A DNA stretch of 64,000 nucleotides from Mycobacterium kansasii ATCC 12478 (GCF_000157895.3 NC_022663.1:3162001-3226000), one strand, 5' to 3'. Shown: positions 26,346 to 35,556, counted from the stretch's first letter. Notes: a model not told the origin generated them from the letters alone. Numbers and translations: made by a program.

Positions 26346-27971
26346 TCACTGTGTAGCAATCGACATGGTGACGGGTTCGAGGCTGACGTAACGGTTCTCG
26401 GCGCGGAACATCTCCATCTCCACCAGCCAATTCTGTCCTGCCGCAGTGACTTTGACCATGGCACGGTCGACTTGCTCGATGGTGACCTCGAATCCGTGCC
26501 GATGCCCCTCGGGCAGCGCGGTGCCGGCCGGCGCGATGGTGATCACACTGGCCGGCCGCGGTGTGGGCGCAATTGCGACATCGCCGATATCATTGCCGAC
26601 GACTTCGGATGTGCTGTCGCCGTATCTCTTCCGCCGTCCCACGTATTCCACGACGCTGACTGTGGTGCGCGGCGCCGGCCGTGACGTTGCGACGATGCTG
26701 ACTTCTGGCATCCGTACGCTGGCCCACCGCTCGTGGTCGCGCGTGTGTACACTGACCCGCTCACCGGCACCGGCCGTACGAATCACGATCCGCTTGGCGA
26801 TGGCGTCGTCGGCGGCCACGAACACCCGCGACAGCTCACCGGCATCGGTAACCGGGATCATCAGCCGATCGCCGTTGGGCAATTTGCCCACCAGCACACC
26901 AGACGGTCCGATCTCGCTGACCAGCTGCGTGGGCAACACGCTGCGCCGCAGGCCGCGCAGGTACGGGCGCGGGCCGCACATGTTGGCTGCCGCGGCCGCG
27001 GCCTGTTCTCCGCTGAGGCGGCGCAGGATCACGCTGGGCGGGGTGGGGGCTGGGGTGGGGGTACGCACCGTAATGGTCGCGGTGCAGGTCGCGTCGGGAT
27101 ATACCGTCACGTTCTGGACGACCTCGTCAGCCCGCAGGGTCCATGCCTGGGGAAGAGCTCGCGACGAAATCGCCTCGGCCGGGTAGGCATATGTGGTCAT
27201 CCAGCCCAATTCTCCCCGAATGGCTTTCCACCGCTGCGCGCTGCCGGCTACCGCGTCCGACCCCAACCGGCGATCCAGCTCGACCAGGTCGGTGGCGGTC
27301 GCCACCTTGGCGCGCAGACCTTGGCACCGCAGCGAGCCGGCGATGCGCTGAGCGACCGAAATTGCCGCAGCCCCAACGCTGGTGCGCCACCGCAGAGCCT
27401 GGGCGTTGTCGATGATCGGCAGCCGCATGATCAGCCAGGTTTCGCGCCGACCCGCATAGGGTGGGGTGCCGATCTCTGAGTCGTACACCCGCGGGTAGTC
27501 CCCGACAGTGCCGGTTCGGGAGCCGATTGTGACGATGCTGATTGAATCGAGCTGCAAGCCCAGGGGATGCTGCAACAGCGGCAGCAGATCCACGATATCG
27601 ATGATGTTGTCGGATTCGACGGTCACCGAACCGGTCACCGTGGTTGCGCGATGCGCTCGGCCAACCAGTTGCACCGCCACCACCGCGGTACCGTCCTGGA
27701 CCCGAACCCCACCACCAGACCGGTTGTTGGCCACCGTAATTGGGGCGTCCCAACTGACCGGGCGCCGGCCCCGCAACCCCAGCACAGCCCATGACCACGC
27801 CGGCTGGCCCCACCACCGGACGAACACCACCGCGATGCCCACCGCCAGGGCAATTCCCGCGCCGACGTAGCCGCCCACCGCCCAACCCGCCAATGCGAGC
27901 CCGAATACCACCCAGACTCCAACGACCCGCCTAACACTGAGCTGATCGAACCCGGTCAGTGTCGGCCTCAT
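26346..27971 (-). CDS. eccE2: EccE2, membrane component of ESX-2
   Basis: Protein of 541 residues from the ATG of MRPTLTGFDQLSVRR; the open frame continues 119 codons upstream inside mycP2, but this start overlaps the mycP2 stop by 4 bp and gives the expected length. Two transmembrane helices in the first ~70 residues (VVGVWVVFGLALAGWAVGG and AGIALAVGIAVVFV), then a long cytosolic EccE domain. Equivalent of Rv3885c. Confidence 0.92.
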   Translation of the reverse strand: MRPTLTGFDQLSVRRVVGVWVVFGLALAGWAVGGYVGAGIALAVGIAVVFVRWWGQPAWSWAVLGLRGRRPVSWDAPITVANNRSGGGVRVQDGTAVVAVQLVGRAHRATTVTGSVTVESDNIIDIVDLLPLLQHPLGLQLDSISIVTIGSRTGTVGDYPRVYDSEIGTPPYAGRRETWLIMRLPIIDNAQALRWRTSVGAAAISVAQRIAGSLRCQGLRAKVATATDLVELDRRLGSDAVAGSAQRWKAIRGELGWMTTYAYPAEAISSRALPQAWTLRADEVVQNVTVYPDATCTATITVRTPTPAPTPPSVILRRLSGEQAAAAAANMCGPRPYLRGLRRSVLPTQLVSEIGPSGVLVGKLPNGDRLMIPVTDAGELSRVFVAADDAIAKRIVIRTAGAGERVSVHTRDHERWASVRMPEVSIVATSRPAPRTTVSVVEYVGRRKRYGDSTSEVVGNDIGDVAIAPTPRPASVITIAPAGTALPEGHRHGFEVTIEQVDRAMVKVTAAGQNWLVEMEMFRAENRYVSLEPVTMSIATQ

Positions 27972-29632
27972 CGCGCCCTCCGCAGCCGGGACGCGATCGC
28001 CGCCACCAGGACGCCGGCGGCGACTGCGCCGACGAACCCGATGGCGATGTTGCGCGCCCGGTGATCCGGGGGCGGGGGCGGCGGCGCGGGGGTGATTACC
28101 CGGCTCTGGGATCCTGGGGCCAGCCGTTCGCCGGCAGGAATGTTGAACGTCAACGCGGCGACGGGATCGACCAGCCCGTATCCCACTCGGTTGTCGACCC
28201 CCGAGGGCGGGTTGTGTGCCGACTGCACGATCCGGTTGATCACCTGATGCGCGCTCAGGTCGGGAAACTTGGCCCGTACCAGCGCCGCCACGCCGCTGAC
28301 GTAGGCCGCCGAGAAGCTGGTGCCCCAAAACGGCATGTTCTTCTCACCCGGCCTCGAGGGGGGATAAGCGTTGACCGGTCCACCGCCTTGTGGCGATAAA
28401 CCCATGATGTGGGTTCCCGGTGCCGCCACGCCGACCCACGGGCCCGACATGCTCTTGTCGAGGGGGGCGCCGCTGGCATCCACGGCACCGACCGACAGTA
28501 CGTAGTCCGAGAACCACGACGGCGACGAGACCACCTTGACCTGGTGCCAATCCCGCGGATCTGCCGGGTCCAGTGGGTCGTACATCGGGTTGTTGTCGCA
28601 ACCGGCTTCCCCGTCGTTGCCGGCTGCGGCGACGATCACCGCATCCTTGACGGTGGCCGCGTACCACAGGGCGGCGCCCAGCGCCCGCTGATCGGCGGGG
28701 GCGACCGCCGGTAGGCATGCGGTGACCGAAATATTGATCACTTTGGCGCCCATGTTGGCCGCATGCACCACTGCGCGCGCCACCGTATTGAGCGTGCCGG
28801 CTTTCACCCTCTCGTCGGAGTTGGGATCCGCCGGTGGCGGGTTGACCGGCTCGAAAGCTCGCGAGGACTGGCGGATCGAGATGATGGTTGCGTGGGGGGC
28901 AACCCCCACCACCCCGTCCGGGGCGCCCGGCGGTAGCGGCGGCACCGCCGGTTCGTCCTCGGTCTGCGGATCCGGCGGCCCACTGGACGGCGCCATCGCG
29001 CCCGCTTCGTCAGGCGGTGGGGGCGGTGGCGGCGGAACGGTTTGGGTGATCGTCACCGGTGTCGGCGGTGGGGGCGGAAGCGCGGGAGGCGGGACCTCCA
29101 CCGGCGGCGCCGGTGCGGCGATGACCGGCGGCGGTCCCGCCGGCGGGGGAAACGCCGGAGTGGCCGGCATGGGCCGCGGCATGGGTGAAATACCTTGCGG
29201 CGCAGCGGCGATGATTGAGCTCACCACTGTCCCATGCGCGTCACAGTCGGACAAGCCGTCCTCGCCCATGATGTAGTCACCACCGGGTACCACCGGCAAG
29301 CGGGGGTTCGGGGTGACGCCGGTGTCGATGACGGCGACGGCCACTCCGTTACCGGTGCTGTATTGCCACGCCTTACTGATGTTGAGCAGGTTGAAGCCGG
29401 GTGCAAGCTGCGCCAGGTCGGGGTTTTTCACGGAGATCGGAGCTGAACAGCTATTGGAGCGACGCATCGGTTGGTCGGGCCGGGGCGGTCCGTCTGGAGG
29501 TACCAGCGCCGGATCCACCGATGGTGGTGGGATGGCTTGTGCGGCAGGAAGGTCGGTCCAGATGGCCACCAGCGCGATAGCGACCGTCGCCGCCGCGCCA
29601 CGCAAGCACCGTCGGCTCAGTGACGAATCCAT
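27968..29632 (-). CDS. mycP2: MycP2, mycosin protease of ESX-2
   Basis: Protein of 554 residues starting MDSSLSRRCLRGAAA with a signal peptide ending near AAQA. The catalytic triad is complete: Asp103 (VAVIDTG), His133 (CDAHGT), Ser439 (GTSFSAA). Between His133 and the next core strand lies a Pro-rich insertion at about 148-236, which MycP1 lacks. C-terminal transmembrane helix near 525-548 followed by Arg residues. Its start overlaps the eccD2 stop by 16 bp. Equivalent of Rv3886c. Confidence 0.94.
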   Translation of the reverse strand: MDSSLSRRCLRGAAATVAIALVAIWTDLPAAQAIPPPSVDPALVPPDGPPRPDQPMRRSNSCSAPISVKNPDLAQLAPGFNLLNISKAWQYSTGNGVAVAVIDTGVTPNPRLPVVPGGDYIMGEDGLSDCDAHGTVVSSIIAAAPQGISPMPRPMPATPAFPPPAGPPPVIAAPAPPVEVPPPALPPPPPTPVTITQTVPPPPPPPPDEAGAMAPSSGPPDPQTEDEPAVPPLPPGAPDGVVGVAPHATIISIRQSSRAFEPVNPPPADPNSDERVKAGTLNTVARAVVHAANMGAKVINISVTACLPAVAPADQRALGAALWYAATVKDAVIVAAAGNDGEAGCDNNPMYDPLDPADPRDWHQVKVVSSPSWFSDYVLSVGAVDASGAPLDKSMSGPWVGVAAPGTHIMGLSPQGGGPVNAYPPSRPGEKNMPFWGTSFSAAYVSGVAALVRAKFPDLSAHQVINRIVQSAHNPPSGVDNRVGYGLVDPVAALTFNIPAGERLAPGSQSRVITPAPPPPPPDHRARNIAIGFVGAVAAGVLVAAIASRLRRAR

Positions 29633-31146
29633 GCGAACAGCCCCCCTAGAGCCGCGGCCGCCGGCAAGAACACGATCATCGCCAGCACCTCCAGCCATTC
29701 CACGGCCAGCCGGATGAGCGGCCGGAACCGCAGCGCCGGCACCAAAAGGGCTGCGGCCAAACCCAATGCGGCAAACATCACCACCGCCAGGACAGGCCAG
29801 AAAAGTCCGGCCTGGACATCTCGTGGAGCAGCAAGAGCGTACTTGACAACGCCTGCGCATACCGCAGCCGACGCTCCTAATACCAAGGCAACCGCTTGGT
29901 ATTTCGCGGCGAATCCGCGGCCCTGGGTGATGAAGATCCCTACTGCCAGACCGGCCACCAGAAGCGCCAACCAAGCCCACGGGCCCTCCGGCGTCAATAC
30001 CCCCCACACCGCGACGGGAAGCACCAGCGACACCCCGGTGCACACACCTACCTGCACCGCATTGACCAGGCGCGCCGAAGCAGCGATCGCTGCGCCGCGC
30101 GCAGAGATGTCGGTGAGTTCGTTGTCCTCGTCCTCGGTGTCGGCCTCACTGACCGGAGACACGGTGTCGACGGGCATCCCCTCTCGGCGCGCGAAAAGGT
30201 CGCGGCCCGTGATCGAACCGAAGTGCGGGGGCCGTACCCGCGCTACCCACAGCGCAATGGTGGGTGTCATCCTGACCAGGACCAGCAGGCCGACCAGCAC
30301 CCAAATTGCCAGCACCTGCACCGAAGCCGGCCGGAACATCCGGATCACCGCCACCACGGCCAGGATCCCGGACACCGTCACCACGGCGGTGACAACCGCG
30401 GTCTGCCAACGCTTTTGGGTCACTACACCAATCGCGACCGCGCCGAGAAGTACCACGACGACCCCGATCAGCCCATGCGGCGCGCCGAGCGAACCCGGCG
30501 GCGCACACGCACTGGCGACGGCCAGCAACAGCACCGCCAGCCAGCCGAAGCCACTGAACAGGTCGCGTCGCTCCCGCCAACCCCACCACACCACCGCGGC
30601 GCCTACCACCAGCAAGGCGCCGATCCCACCAGCCACCGCAGCCGGAACCAGGCTGTCGGTGAATGTCCGGGTCCGCACCGCCAGTGCCACCACGACTCCA
30701 ACCGCCATGGCGATGATGGCTATCGCCGTGTGAGCAGCTGTCAGGGGAGTTACCGGGGCAAACATCCGATCCCCGCCGTCACGGCCCAGCCACTTACCCA
30801 TGGCCGCCAATCCCGTCGAGAGCGACTCGTATTGCGGCTCGAACGACTCGCCGGCCACGCGGGGCACCAAGACCAGCGTGTCGCCGTCTTGAACCCCGAG
30901 CTCGTCGAGGCTCTTGTTGATGTCCAGTCGGACACCGTTGATCTTGTGCAGCTCGTAACTGCCCGCCGGTAGCGCAACACCGTCGAACCCTTTACGCTTC
31001 AGATCGGCGTCGAACAGCTCGACCATTCCCTCGAAGAATCCCTCCACCGGAATTCCGGCGGGAAACACCTGCGAGCTCAGATGCTTGTCGTAGCAAATGT
31101 TGACCGCGCACCGTGCCGGGAATGCAACCTTATGCGGGGACGTCAC
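29617..31146 (-). CDS. eccD2: EccD2, polytopic membrane channel component of ESX-2
   Basis: Protein of 509 residues. N-terminal ubiquitin-like domain (VAFPARCAVNICY ... VQDGDTLVLVP, about 1-95), then about 11 transmembrane helices from residue ~135. An acidic cytosolic loop (SEADTEDEDNELTD) lies in the middle. Same layout as EccD1. Overlaps the upstream EspI-like gene by 4 bp and mycP2 by 16 bp. Equivalent of Rv3887c. Confidence 0.94.
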   Translation of the reverse strand: MTSPHKVAFPARCAVNICYDKHLSSQVFPAGIPVEGFFEGMVELFDADLKRKGFDGVALPAGSYELHKINGVRLDINKSLDELGVQDGDTLVLVPRVAGESFEPQYESLSTGLAAMGKWLGRDGGDRMFAPVTPLTAAHTAIAIIAMAVGVVVALAVRTRTFTDSLVPAAVAGGIGALLVVGAAVVWWGWRERRDLFSGFGWLAVLLLAVASACAPPGSLGAPHGLIGVVVVLLGAVAIGVVTQKRWQTAVVTAVVTVSGILAVVAVIRMFRPASVQVLAIWVLVGLLVLVRMTPTIALWVARVRPPHFGSITGRDLFARREGMPVDTVSPVSEADTEDEDNELTDISARGAAIAASARLVNAVQVGVCTGVSLVLPVAVWGVLTPEGPWAWLALLVAGLAVGIFITQGRGFAAKYQAVALVLGASAAVCAGVVKYALAAPRDVQAGLFWPVLAVVMFAALGLAAALLVPALRFRPLIRLAVEWLEVLAMIVFLPAAAALGGLFAWIRH

Positions 31147-32168
31147 GGCGCGGCCCGCTCGGCGTCGGGAACATATTTGTCGGCCAGGCCTGCGGTTATT
31201 TCAAAAAGCCGTAACCGCGACTTTTTCTTCAGCTCGTGGACCGTGTCGATAATCCCGCCTTTGGCCAGGTGCGGGTCAAACGGCATCGCTTCCACTGTTG
31301 CACCGACCTTGGTAAAGCGCTCAGTCAGGTACGCCAAGGCGTCTTTGTCGGTGATGTTGTCGGTGTGATTAATGATTACCGTGCTTCGCGAGACCAGCTC
31401 GTGATAGCCCTGGGACCTGAGGTAGTCCACCGCCCTCAGCACCGGCCGGGACCGGTCGGCAGTAATGCCGGACACGAACACCAGGGTGTCGGTGTTCTGC
31501 AGCACCGGCTTCATGACATCGTGCTCGAGGTCTGGGGCCGTGTCGACGATGATGACGGTGTGGGTTCTCCGCAGCCGCGACAACACCCCGGAGAACATTG
31601 CGGGAACCAGCGGTCGGGGTTGGTCTGAAGTGCGGTTTCCCGCCAGTACGTCCAATCCCACGGTGTTTTGCCCGAGGTGCTCGCGGATGTCCGCATAGCC
31701 TTGGACATCGGTGTCGTTGATGATGGCGGCGTAATCTCCCGGCGGCGACTCGTCGATGCGGTCGGCCAGCGTGCCGAAGCCGGGAACCGCGTCGATCGCA
31801 ATCACGTTCTCCGGCCGGCATTCGCGGAACACACCGCCGATGCAGGCGGCCATCGTGGTTACCCCTACGCCGCCTTTGCCGGAAACCACCGTGATCACGT
31901 ACTGCCTACGAATATGCCTCCGGATGCGCGCCTGTAAATCGCGGTAGTGTCGTTCCCGGGGCGATTCTCCCGGGTTAATTTTATGAAACGACGCGGCATA
32001 AATGAATTTCCGCCAGCCCGACCCTGGAGGAATTTTCCGGGGGGCCGCCAGATCGGTAATACGCATGGTGTCGGATACCGAATCCCGAAAGTGGCGCCGA
32101 ACTGATGGATCCCCCCGTCCGAGCGCTCCTTCGTCTGACATATTCGGGTCATTCCAAGGGCTTGTCAC
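31143..32168 (-). CDS. EspI-like ParA/MinD ATPase of ESX-2 (Rv3888c type)
   Basis: Predicted 341 residues from a GTG at 32168, chosen because it gives the length I recall for Rv3888c. An ATG at 32141 (MSDEGALGRGD, 332 residues) is also possible and neither has a strong ribosome site. The C-terminal ~250 residues are a MinD/ParA-type P-loop domain like that of EspI, without EspI's Pro-rich head. The phosphate loop reads GKGGVGVTT at about 97-105: the invariant second lysine is replaced by Val103, while the signature lysine Lys98 is kept. ATP hydrolysis may be impaired. Lies between espG2 and eccD2. Confidence 0.85.
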   Translation of the reverse strand: MTSPWNDPNMSDEGALGRGDPSVRRHFRDSVSDTMRITDLAAPRKIPPGSGWRKFIYAASFHKINPGESPRERHYRDLQARIRRHIRRQYVITVVSGKGGVGVTTMAACIGGVFRECRPENVIAIDAVPGFGTLADRIDESPPGDYAAIINDTDVQGYADIREHLGQNTVGLDVLAGNRTSDQPRPLVPAMFSGVLSRLRRTHTVIIVDTAPDLEHDVMKPVLQNTDTLVFVSGITADRSRPVLRAVDYLRSQGYHELVSRSTVIINHTDNITDKDALAYLTERFTKVGATVEAMPFDPHLAKGGIIDTVHELKKKSRLRLFEITAGLADKYVPDAERAAP

Positions 32169-32259
32169 GACGGCGATGCTAACATGATTCGTGATTCCAC
32201 GTTTACCTCGCGCAGTTGCCCCGCACCTGCGGCAACGCGCCATTCCGCGTTACTGTTAT

Positions 32260-33090
32260 TCACACCACACGCCGGTAGGAGTACCACTCGTCACCGGCGG
32301 GCAAGCGGCGGATGAGGCGCTGCACCGCACCACCGATGTCGCCTCGCGAACCAGGGGAGAGCACTTGGTAGCGTCGTTGCCCCGACATCACGCTTTCCAC
32401 GCAGATGCGTCCGGCCTGGGTGTCGATGATCGTTACCGCGGTATCACCGATGAGGAGGCGCGCCGTCTTCTCCGGCCCGATACCAGCCTGTAGCCCCACA
32501 ATTGCCGCGTGTGCAGACCGTGCCGGATCGGCGGCCATGGTTAGCATCTGCAACTGGTCGACGTCCAGACGCTGGCTGACCAAGAAGGAACGCAGGCTGC
32601 CCGGGTCGCGTACCGATTCCAGCAACGCCTCGGCATCCACGGTGACCGGCCGCAACGGCGCTGCTTCAGCGACGCCGCACAACTGTTCGATCTGACCCAC
32701 GACAAGTTCACCCGCCACCGTCTCGTTACTGGCCATGCCGGCGGGGTACAGCCGCACCAATTCGCCATGGCGTTCTAGAACGACCCACCAGGTGGCGAAG
32801 CGGCAGATGGCTGCCCGCGTCGGCTCGCCGCCGGGCACGTTGATGAGCAGAAGTAACCCCAAGTCGCGTCGCAAGAGCACGGTGAGCCATTCGCGGATCA
32901 TGGGATCGGCGTTGCCTGATTCGTCGAGCGCTCCCGCGGCTTTGAGATCGGCGGCCACCGGATGCTGCAGTGCCCGTTCGGCAGTGTCGAGCCGCGGCAG
33001 CAACGGCCGCAGACCGAGTTCCGGGCAGATCTGTTCCACCCCGGTTACCGCTTGCAGCACCCACAGCCCGTCGACCGTCGTCGTCAGCAT
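32260..33090 (-). CDS. espG2: EspG2, PE/PPE chaperone of ESX-2
   Basis: Protein of 276 residues, the length of Rv3889c. Its N-terminus (MLTTTVDGLWVLQAVTGVEQICPELGL) and the stretch LRSFLVSQRLDVDQLQML follow the EspG pattern also seen in EspG1. Expected clients are PE36/PPE69 encoded four genes upstream. A strong intrinsic terminator lies directly before the gene, so it may depend partly on read-through or on its own promoter. Confidence 0.92.
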   Translation of the reverse strand: MLTTTVDGLWVLQAVTGVEQICPELGLRPLLPRLDTAERALQHPVAADLKAAGALDESGNADPMIREWLTVLLRRDLGLLLLINVPGGEPTRAAICRFATWWVVLERHGELVRLYPAGMASNETVAGELVVGQIEQLCGVAEAAPLRPVTVDAEALLESVRDPGSLRSFLVSQRLDVDQLQMLTMAADPARSAHAAIVGLQAGIGPEKTARLLIGDTAVTIIDTQAGRICVESVMSGQRRYQVLSPGSRGDIGGAVQRLIRRLPAGDEWYSYRRVV

Positions 33091-33109
33091 GGCGCTTCAC
33101 CTCAATGTA

Positions 33110-33155
33110 GAAAAAGAAGGTGGGGCACCGCGCAGCATCGCGCGTATGCCCCACC
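33110..33155 (-). terminator. Intrinsic terminator downstream of esxC
   Basis: On the minus strand, GGTGGGGCA (33155-33147) pairs perfectly with TGCCCCACC (33127-33119), with a further inner CGCGC/GCGCG stem. It is followed at once by TTCTTTTTC (33118-33110). It starts 57 bp after the esxC stop and precedes espG2. The layout copies the terminator after esxA in ESX-1. Confidence 0.8.
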
Positions 33156-33211
33156 CCACTTGGGACCCACGTCAGCGGACACAGCTGGTGCCGCTGGCGC
33201 AAGTGGTGGAA

Positions 33212-33499
33212 CTAGAACAAATTCGAGATCGCCGAGTCGGTTGTTAGCGCATTGTCCAGCACGTGGCTGGTCGTGGTTCCGTGCTGACCCACCGTCTCGA
33301 TGAGACCCTGAAGCCCCGAAAGCATCTGTGCTTGCGCATCGAAAAACCCTTGCGCACCGTGGCCCGCGAAGAATTCCTGCAGCGCATTCGTCTTGTTGGA
33401 GGTGTCTTCGTGAATTTCGTGCAGCTGCCCGGCCCGCGATCCCACGTCTGTAGCGAAATCGGATACGGCTGCCGGGTTATAGGTGATTTGGTCTCCCAT
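33212..33499 (-). CDS. esxC: EsxC, ESAT-6-like protein of ESX-2
   Basis: Protein of 95 residues, second gene of the esxD-esxC pair. The size and helix-turn-helix layout fit the WXG100 family, but the turn has no Trp: the equivalent place reads EFFAGHGAQGFF. ATG with an upstream GGAAGGAAAT ribosome site. Expected to dimerise with EsxD and leave by ESX-2. Equivalent of Rv3890c. Confidence 0.93.
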   Translation of the reverse strand: MGDQITYNPAAVSDFATDVGSRAGQLHEIHEDTSNKTNALQEFFAGHGAQGFFDAQAQMLSGLQGLIETVGQHGTTTSHVLDNALTTDSAISNLF

Positions 33500-33558
33500 G
33501 ATGGATTTCCTTCCGAAGCGGTTTATGGACTAGAGGTATATGGAGACGTATCGGTAGG

Positions 33559-33885
33559 TCAGGACCCGTGGCCGCCGCCGAAGAGGGCTTGGAACGCGTG
33601 CTGTGAGTCCGCTTCGTGCGATTCCATCAGGGCCGCGGCCTGTGTCAGGCCTTCGGCCAGCCGGGTGCCGCCCGTCAGGACCTTGTTCAACTCGTTGGCG
33701 ACCTCGGTAGCGGTCGCGTGGGAAGCAACCACACCAGCACCAGACCAGGTCGCCGGGTTCATGACGTTCTCCTGGTTGGCCAGGTAGCCCTGAGCTATGG
33801 CCATCGCGTGCTCCATGTTGGCCTGAATGTCATGAGCGGTACTGCGCAGCATCTGCGGTGTTACTTGAATAGTGCCGTCTGGCAT
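33559..33885 (-). CDS. esxD: EsxD, CFP-10-like partner of EsxC
   Basis: Protein of 108 residues with the WXG-type turn WSG (PATWSGAGVVASH) near residue 47 and a C-terminal helix ending in FQALFGGGHGS. No clear YxxxD/E motif is seen near the end. It lies 59 bp upstream of esxC, with an AGGAGAAA ribosome site before the ATG. Equivalent of Rv3891c. Confidence 0.92.
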   Translation of the reverse strand: MPDGTIQVTPQMLRSTAHDIQANMEHAMAIAQGYLANQENVMNPATWSGAGVVASHATATEVANELNKVLTGGTRLAEGLTQAAALMESHEADSQHAFQALFGGGHGS

Positions 33886-33974
33886 GGGGATTTTCTCCTA
33901 ACTACGGTGAGCCGTTTCGCCCTTGTCTATCGGGCATGAAGCGAAGTGTATGGCTGCTACTTAGAGCTGTCGAT

Positions 33975-35198
33975 TCACCCTCTGCGCCAGTTCGTGACAT
34001 CGCGGTCGTCGACTACCCGCACGGTCGCCGGCTGCTCGGACTTGCCGTGCGATCCGCGGTGGCCTGCGGCAGCATGACCCACCGGCATGCCGCCCATGGG
34101 CGCGCCGCTCATCGTCGTTGTCGTCGGCGAACGTAGGGCTTCAGCGCCCAGCGCCCCGCTTGGCCGCAGTCCCACCGGACGACCACTGCTTCCCGATTCA
34201 AACGCACTGACCGGACGAGTGAAGCTGGTAGCGGACATGCCAGCGCCGCCCAGAGAGGCGCTCCCGCCCCCGGCGCCAAGCGACGCCTCGGTCGCCGCGG
34301 CCCCCGCTGCGGCCGAGGCCGCCGAAGCCCCGGGCGCCGCGCCGCTCATCCCGAGAGCGCCGGGACTGGCGAACATGCCCATCATCGACTGCAAGGGCTG
34401 CAGGGCGCTCATCGGCGCTTGCATCAGCCCGGACGGAGCCTGCAAAGCTTGAGGAACCGCTTGCATCATCGACTGGACCGGTTGCATGAACGTGCCGATT
34501 TGGTTGCCAAAGTTCTCGCCGGCCGACGTTGACTGGCCGGCGGTGGATGTCCCCGCCTGCACCCCTTGATAGGCCGACCGCATGCCGTCCCCAGCCGCGG
34601 CTTCCGCAGCAGCCTGCCCGACAGCCGAAGCCGCCTGGGCCGGTGCCGCCGGTGACGCACCCATGGTCGCGACCGGCGGCGGAATAGCCAGGCTTTCCGC
34701 CAACCCCGCCAGGATCCCGCCGTAGGTTGCGCCCACGGCCGAGTTGTTTGGCCACATCACCCCGAAATACTCGACATCAAGCGAGATGATTCGGGGTGTC
34801 AGCGCCCCCCAGACAAGCGGATTGATGTGGTTGTCGACCGTCCACTCGTCACGGTTCTCCATGCACTCCGGAGCCGGGCGCATGGCACTGTTGGCCATCT
34901 CGAACGCCGCTATCGCCGCCGAGACCACCGCCGGTTTGACGTCAACCCAGCCGGCTAGGCCGTGCAGGGAAGCATTGAGCATGGTCACGTTGAGCGCCGA
35001 GGCAGCCGAGCCGAGGCCAAGCCAGCTCGCCGCGGTCGCCGCGGTGTTGATCGCCGACGCAATACCTGAGGCGTGGTGGCTGGCACCTACAGTGGTCCAA
35101 GCCGTTTGGTTGGCCACATGCGTGGAGATTCCGGTTCCTGCCTTGAGCAGCAGGTCGTTGGCCTCAGGTGTACGCGCAGCCCATCCTGGATCGGGCAT
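33975..35198 (-). CDS. PPE69: PPE69, PPE-family protein of ESX-2
   Basis: Protein of 407 residues. The ~180-residue N-terminal PPE-type helical domain is atypical: instead of Pro-Pro-Glu near residue 10 it reads RTPEANDLL. The second half is Ala/Gly/Met/Gln-rich low complexity, ending RVVDDRDVTNWRRG. It lies 6 bp after PE36, the expected dimer partner, with EspG2 as the likely chaperone. Equivalent of Rv3892c (399 residues as I recall). Confidence 0.92.
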   Translation of the reverse strand: MPDPGWAARTPEANDLLLKAGTGISTHVANQTAWTTVGASHHASGIASAINTAATAASWLGLGSAASALNVTMLNASLHGLAGWVDVKPAVVSAAIAAFEMANSAMRPAPECMENRDEWTVDNHINPLVWGALTPRIISLDVEYFGVMWPNNSAVGATYGGILAGLAESLAIPPPVATMGASPAAPAQAASAVGQAAAEAAAGDGMRSAYQGVQAGTSTAGQSTSAGENFGNQIGTFMQPVQSMMQAVPQALQAPSGLMQAPMSALQPLQSMMGMFASPGALGMSGAAPGASAASAAAGAAATEASLGAGGGSASLGGAGMSATSFTRPVSAFESGSSGRPVGLRPSGALGAEALRSPTTTTMSGAPMGGMPVGHAAAGHRGSHGKSEQPATVRVVDDRDVTNWRRG

Positions 35199-35204
35199 GC
35201 GGAT

Positions 35205-35507
35205 TTAACCCAGCGCCGATGCCGCTGCGCGTAGCATCTCGGTGGAGTCCGACACCCCCGCCGCGAGGCCTTGGGCTCCCGCGAACAATCCGCGCTGGGC
35301 GGCATGCTCGGCGACCACACCCAGATAGCTGGCACCACAGGCGTTCAGTGCCGCCGAGAACATCGCGGAGTCCGGATCGTCGCCCATCGGGGTCGTCCCG
35401 AGTAGGGCCGGTGCTGCCGCGGAGGCCGTAGCTTCGGTTTCGGCGCTGATCGCCGACTCGGCAGCTGCCGATGCCAGAACTGCCTCTGGTTGCACAGACC
35501 AAACCAT
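35205..35507 (-). CDS. PE36: PE36, PE-family partner of PPE69
   Basis: Protein of 100 residues covering a full PE-type domain (VWSVQPEAVLASAAAESAISAET, then STEMLRAAASALG). The H37Rv annotation of this gene is shorter (77 residues as I recall), so this copy looks more complete at its C-terminus. It lacks a clear YxxxD/E motif. ATG start; the stop lies 6 bp before PPE69. Confidence 0.9.
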   Translation of the reverse strand: MVWSVQPEAVLASAAAESAISAETEATASAAAPALLGTTPMGDDPDSAMFSAALNACGASYLGVVAEHAAQRGLFAGAQGLAAGVSDSTEMLRAAASALG

Positions 35508-35556
35508 GTTTACCCTCCGAATGTGGTCTCGCGACGAGACGTGTTGGTTGATCAGT

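Noticed and set aside
29633..30043. Longer mycP2 beginning at 30043
   Set aside because: It would bury the signal peptide; the extension is out-of-frame eccD2.
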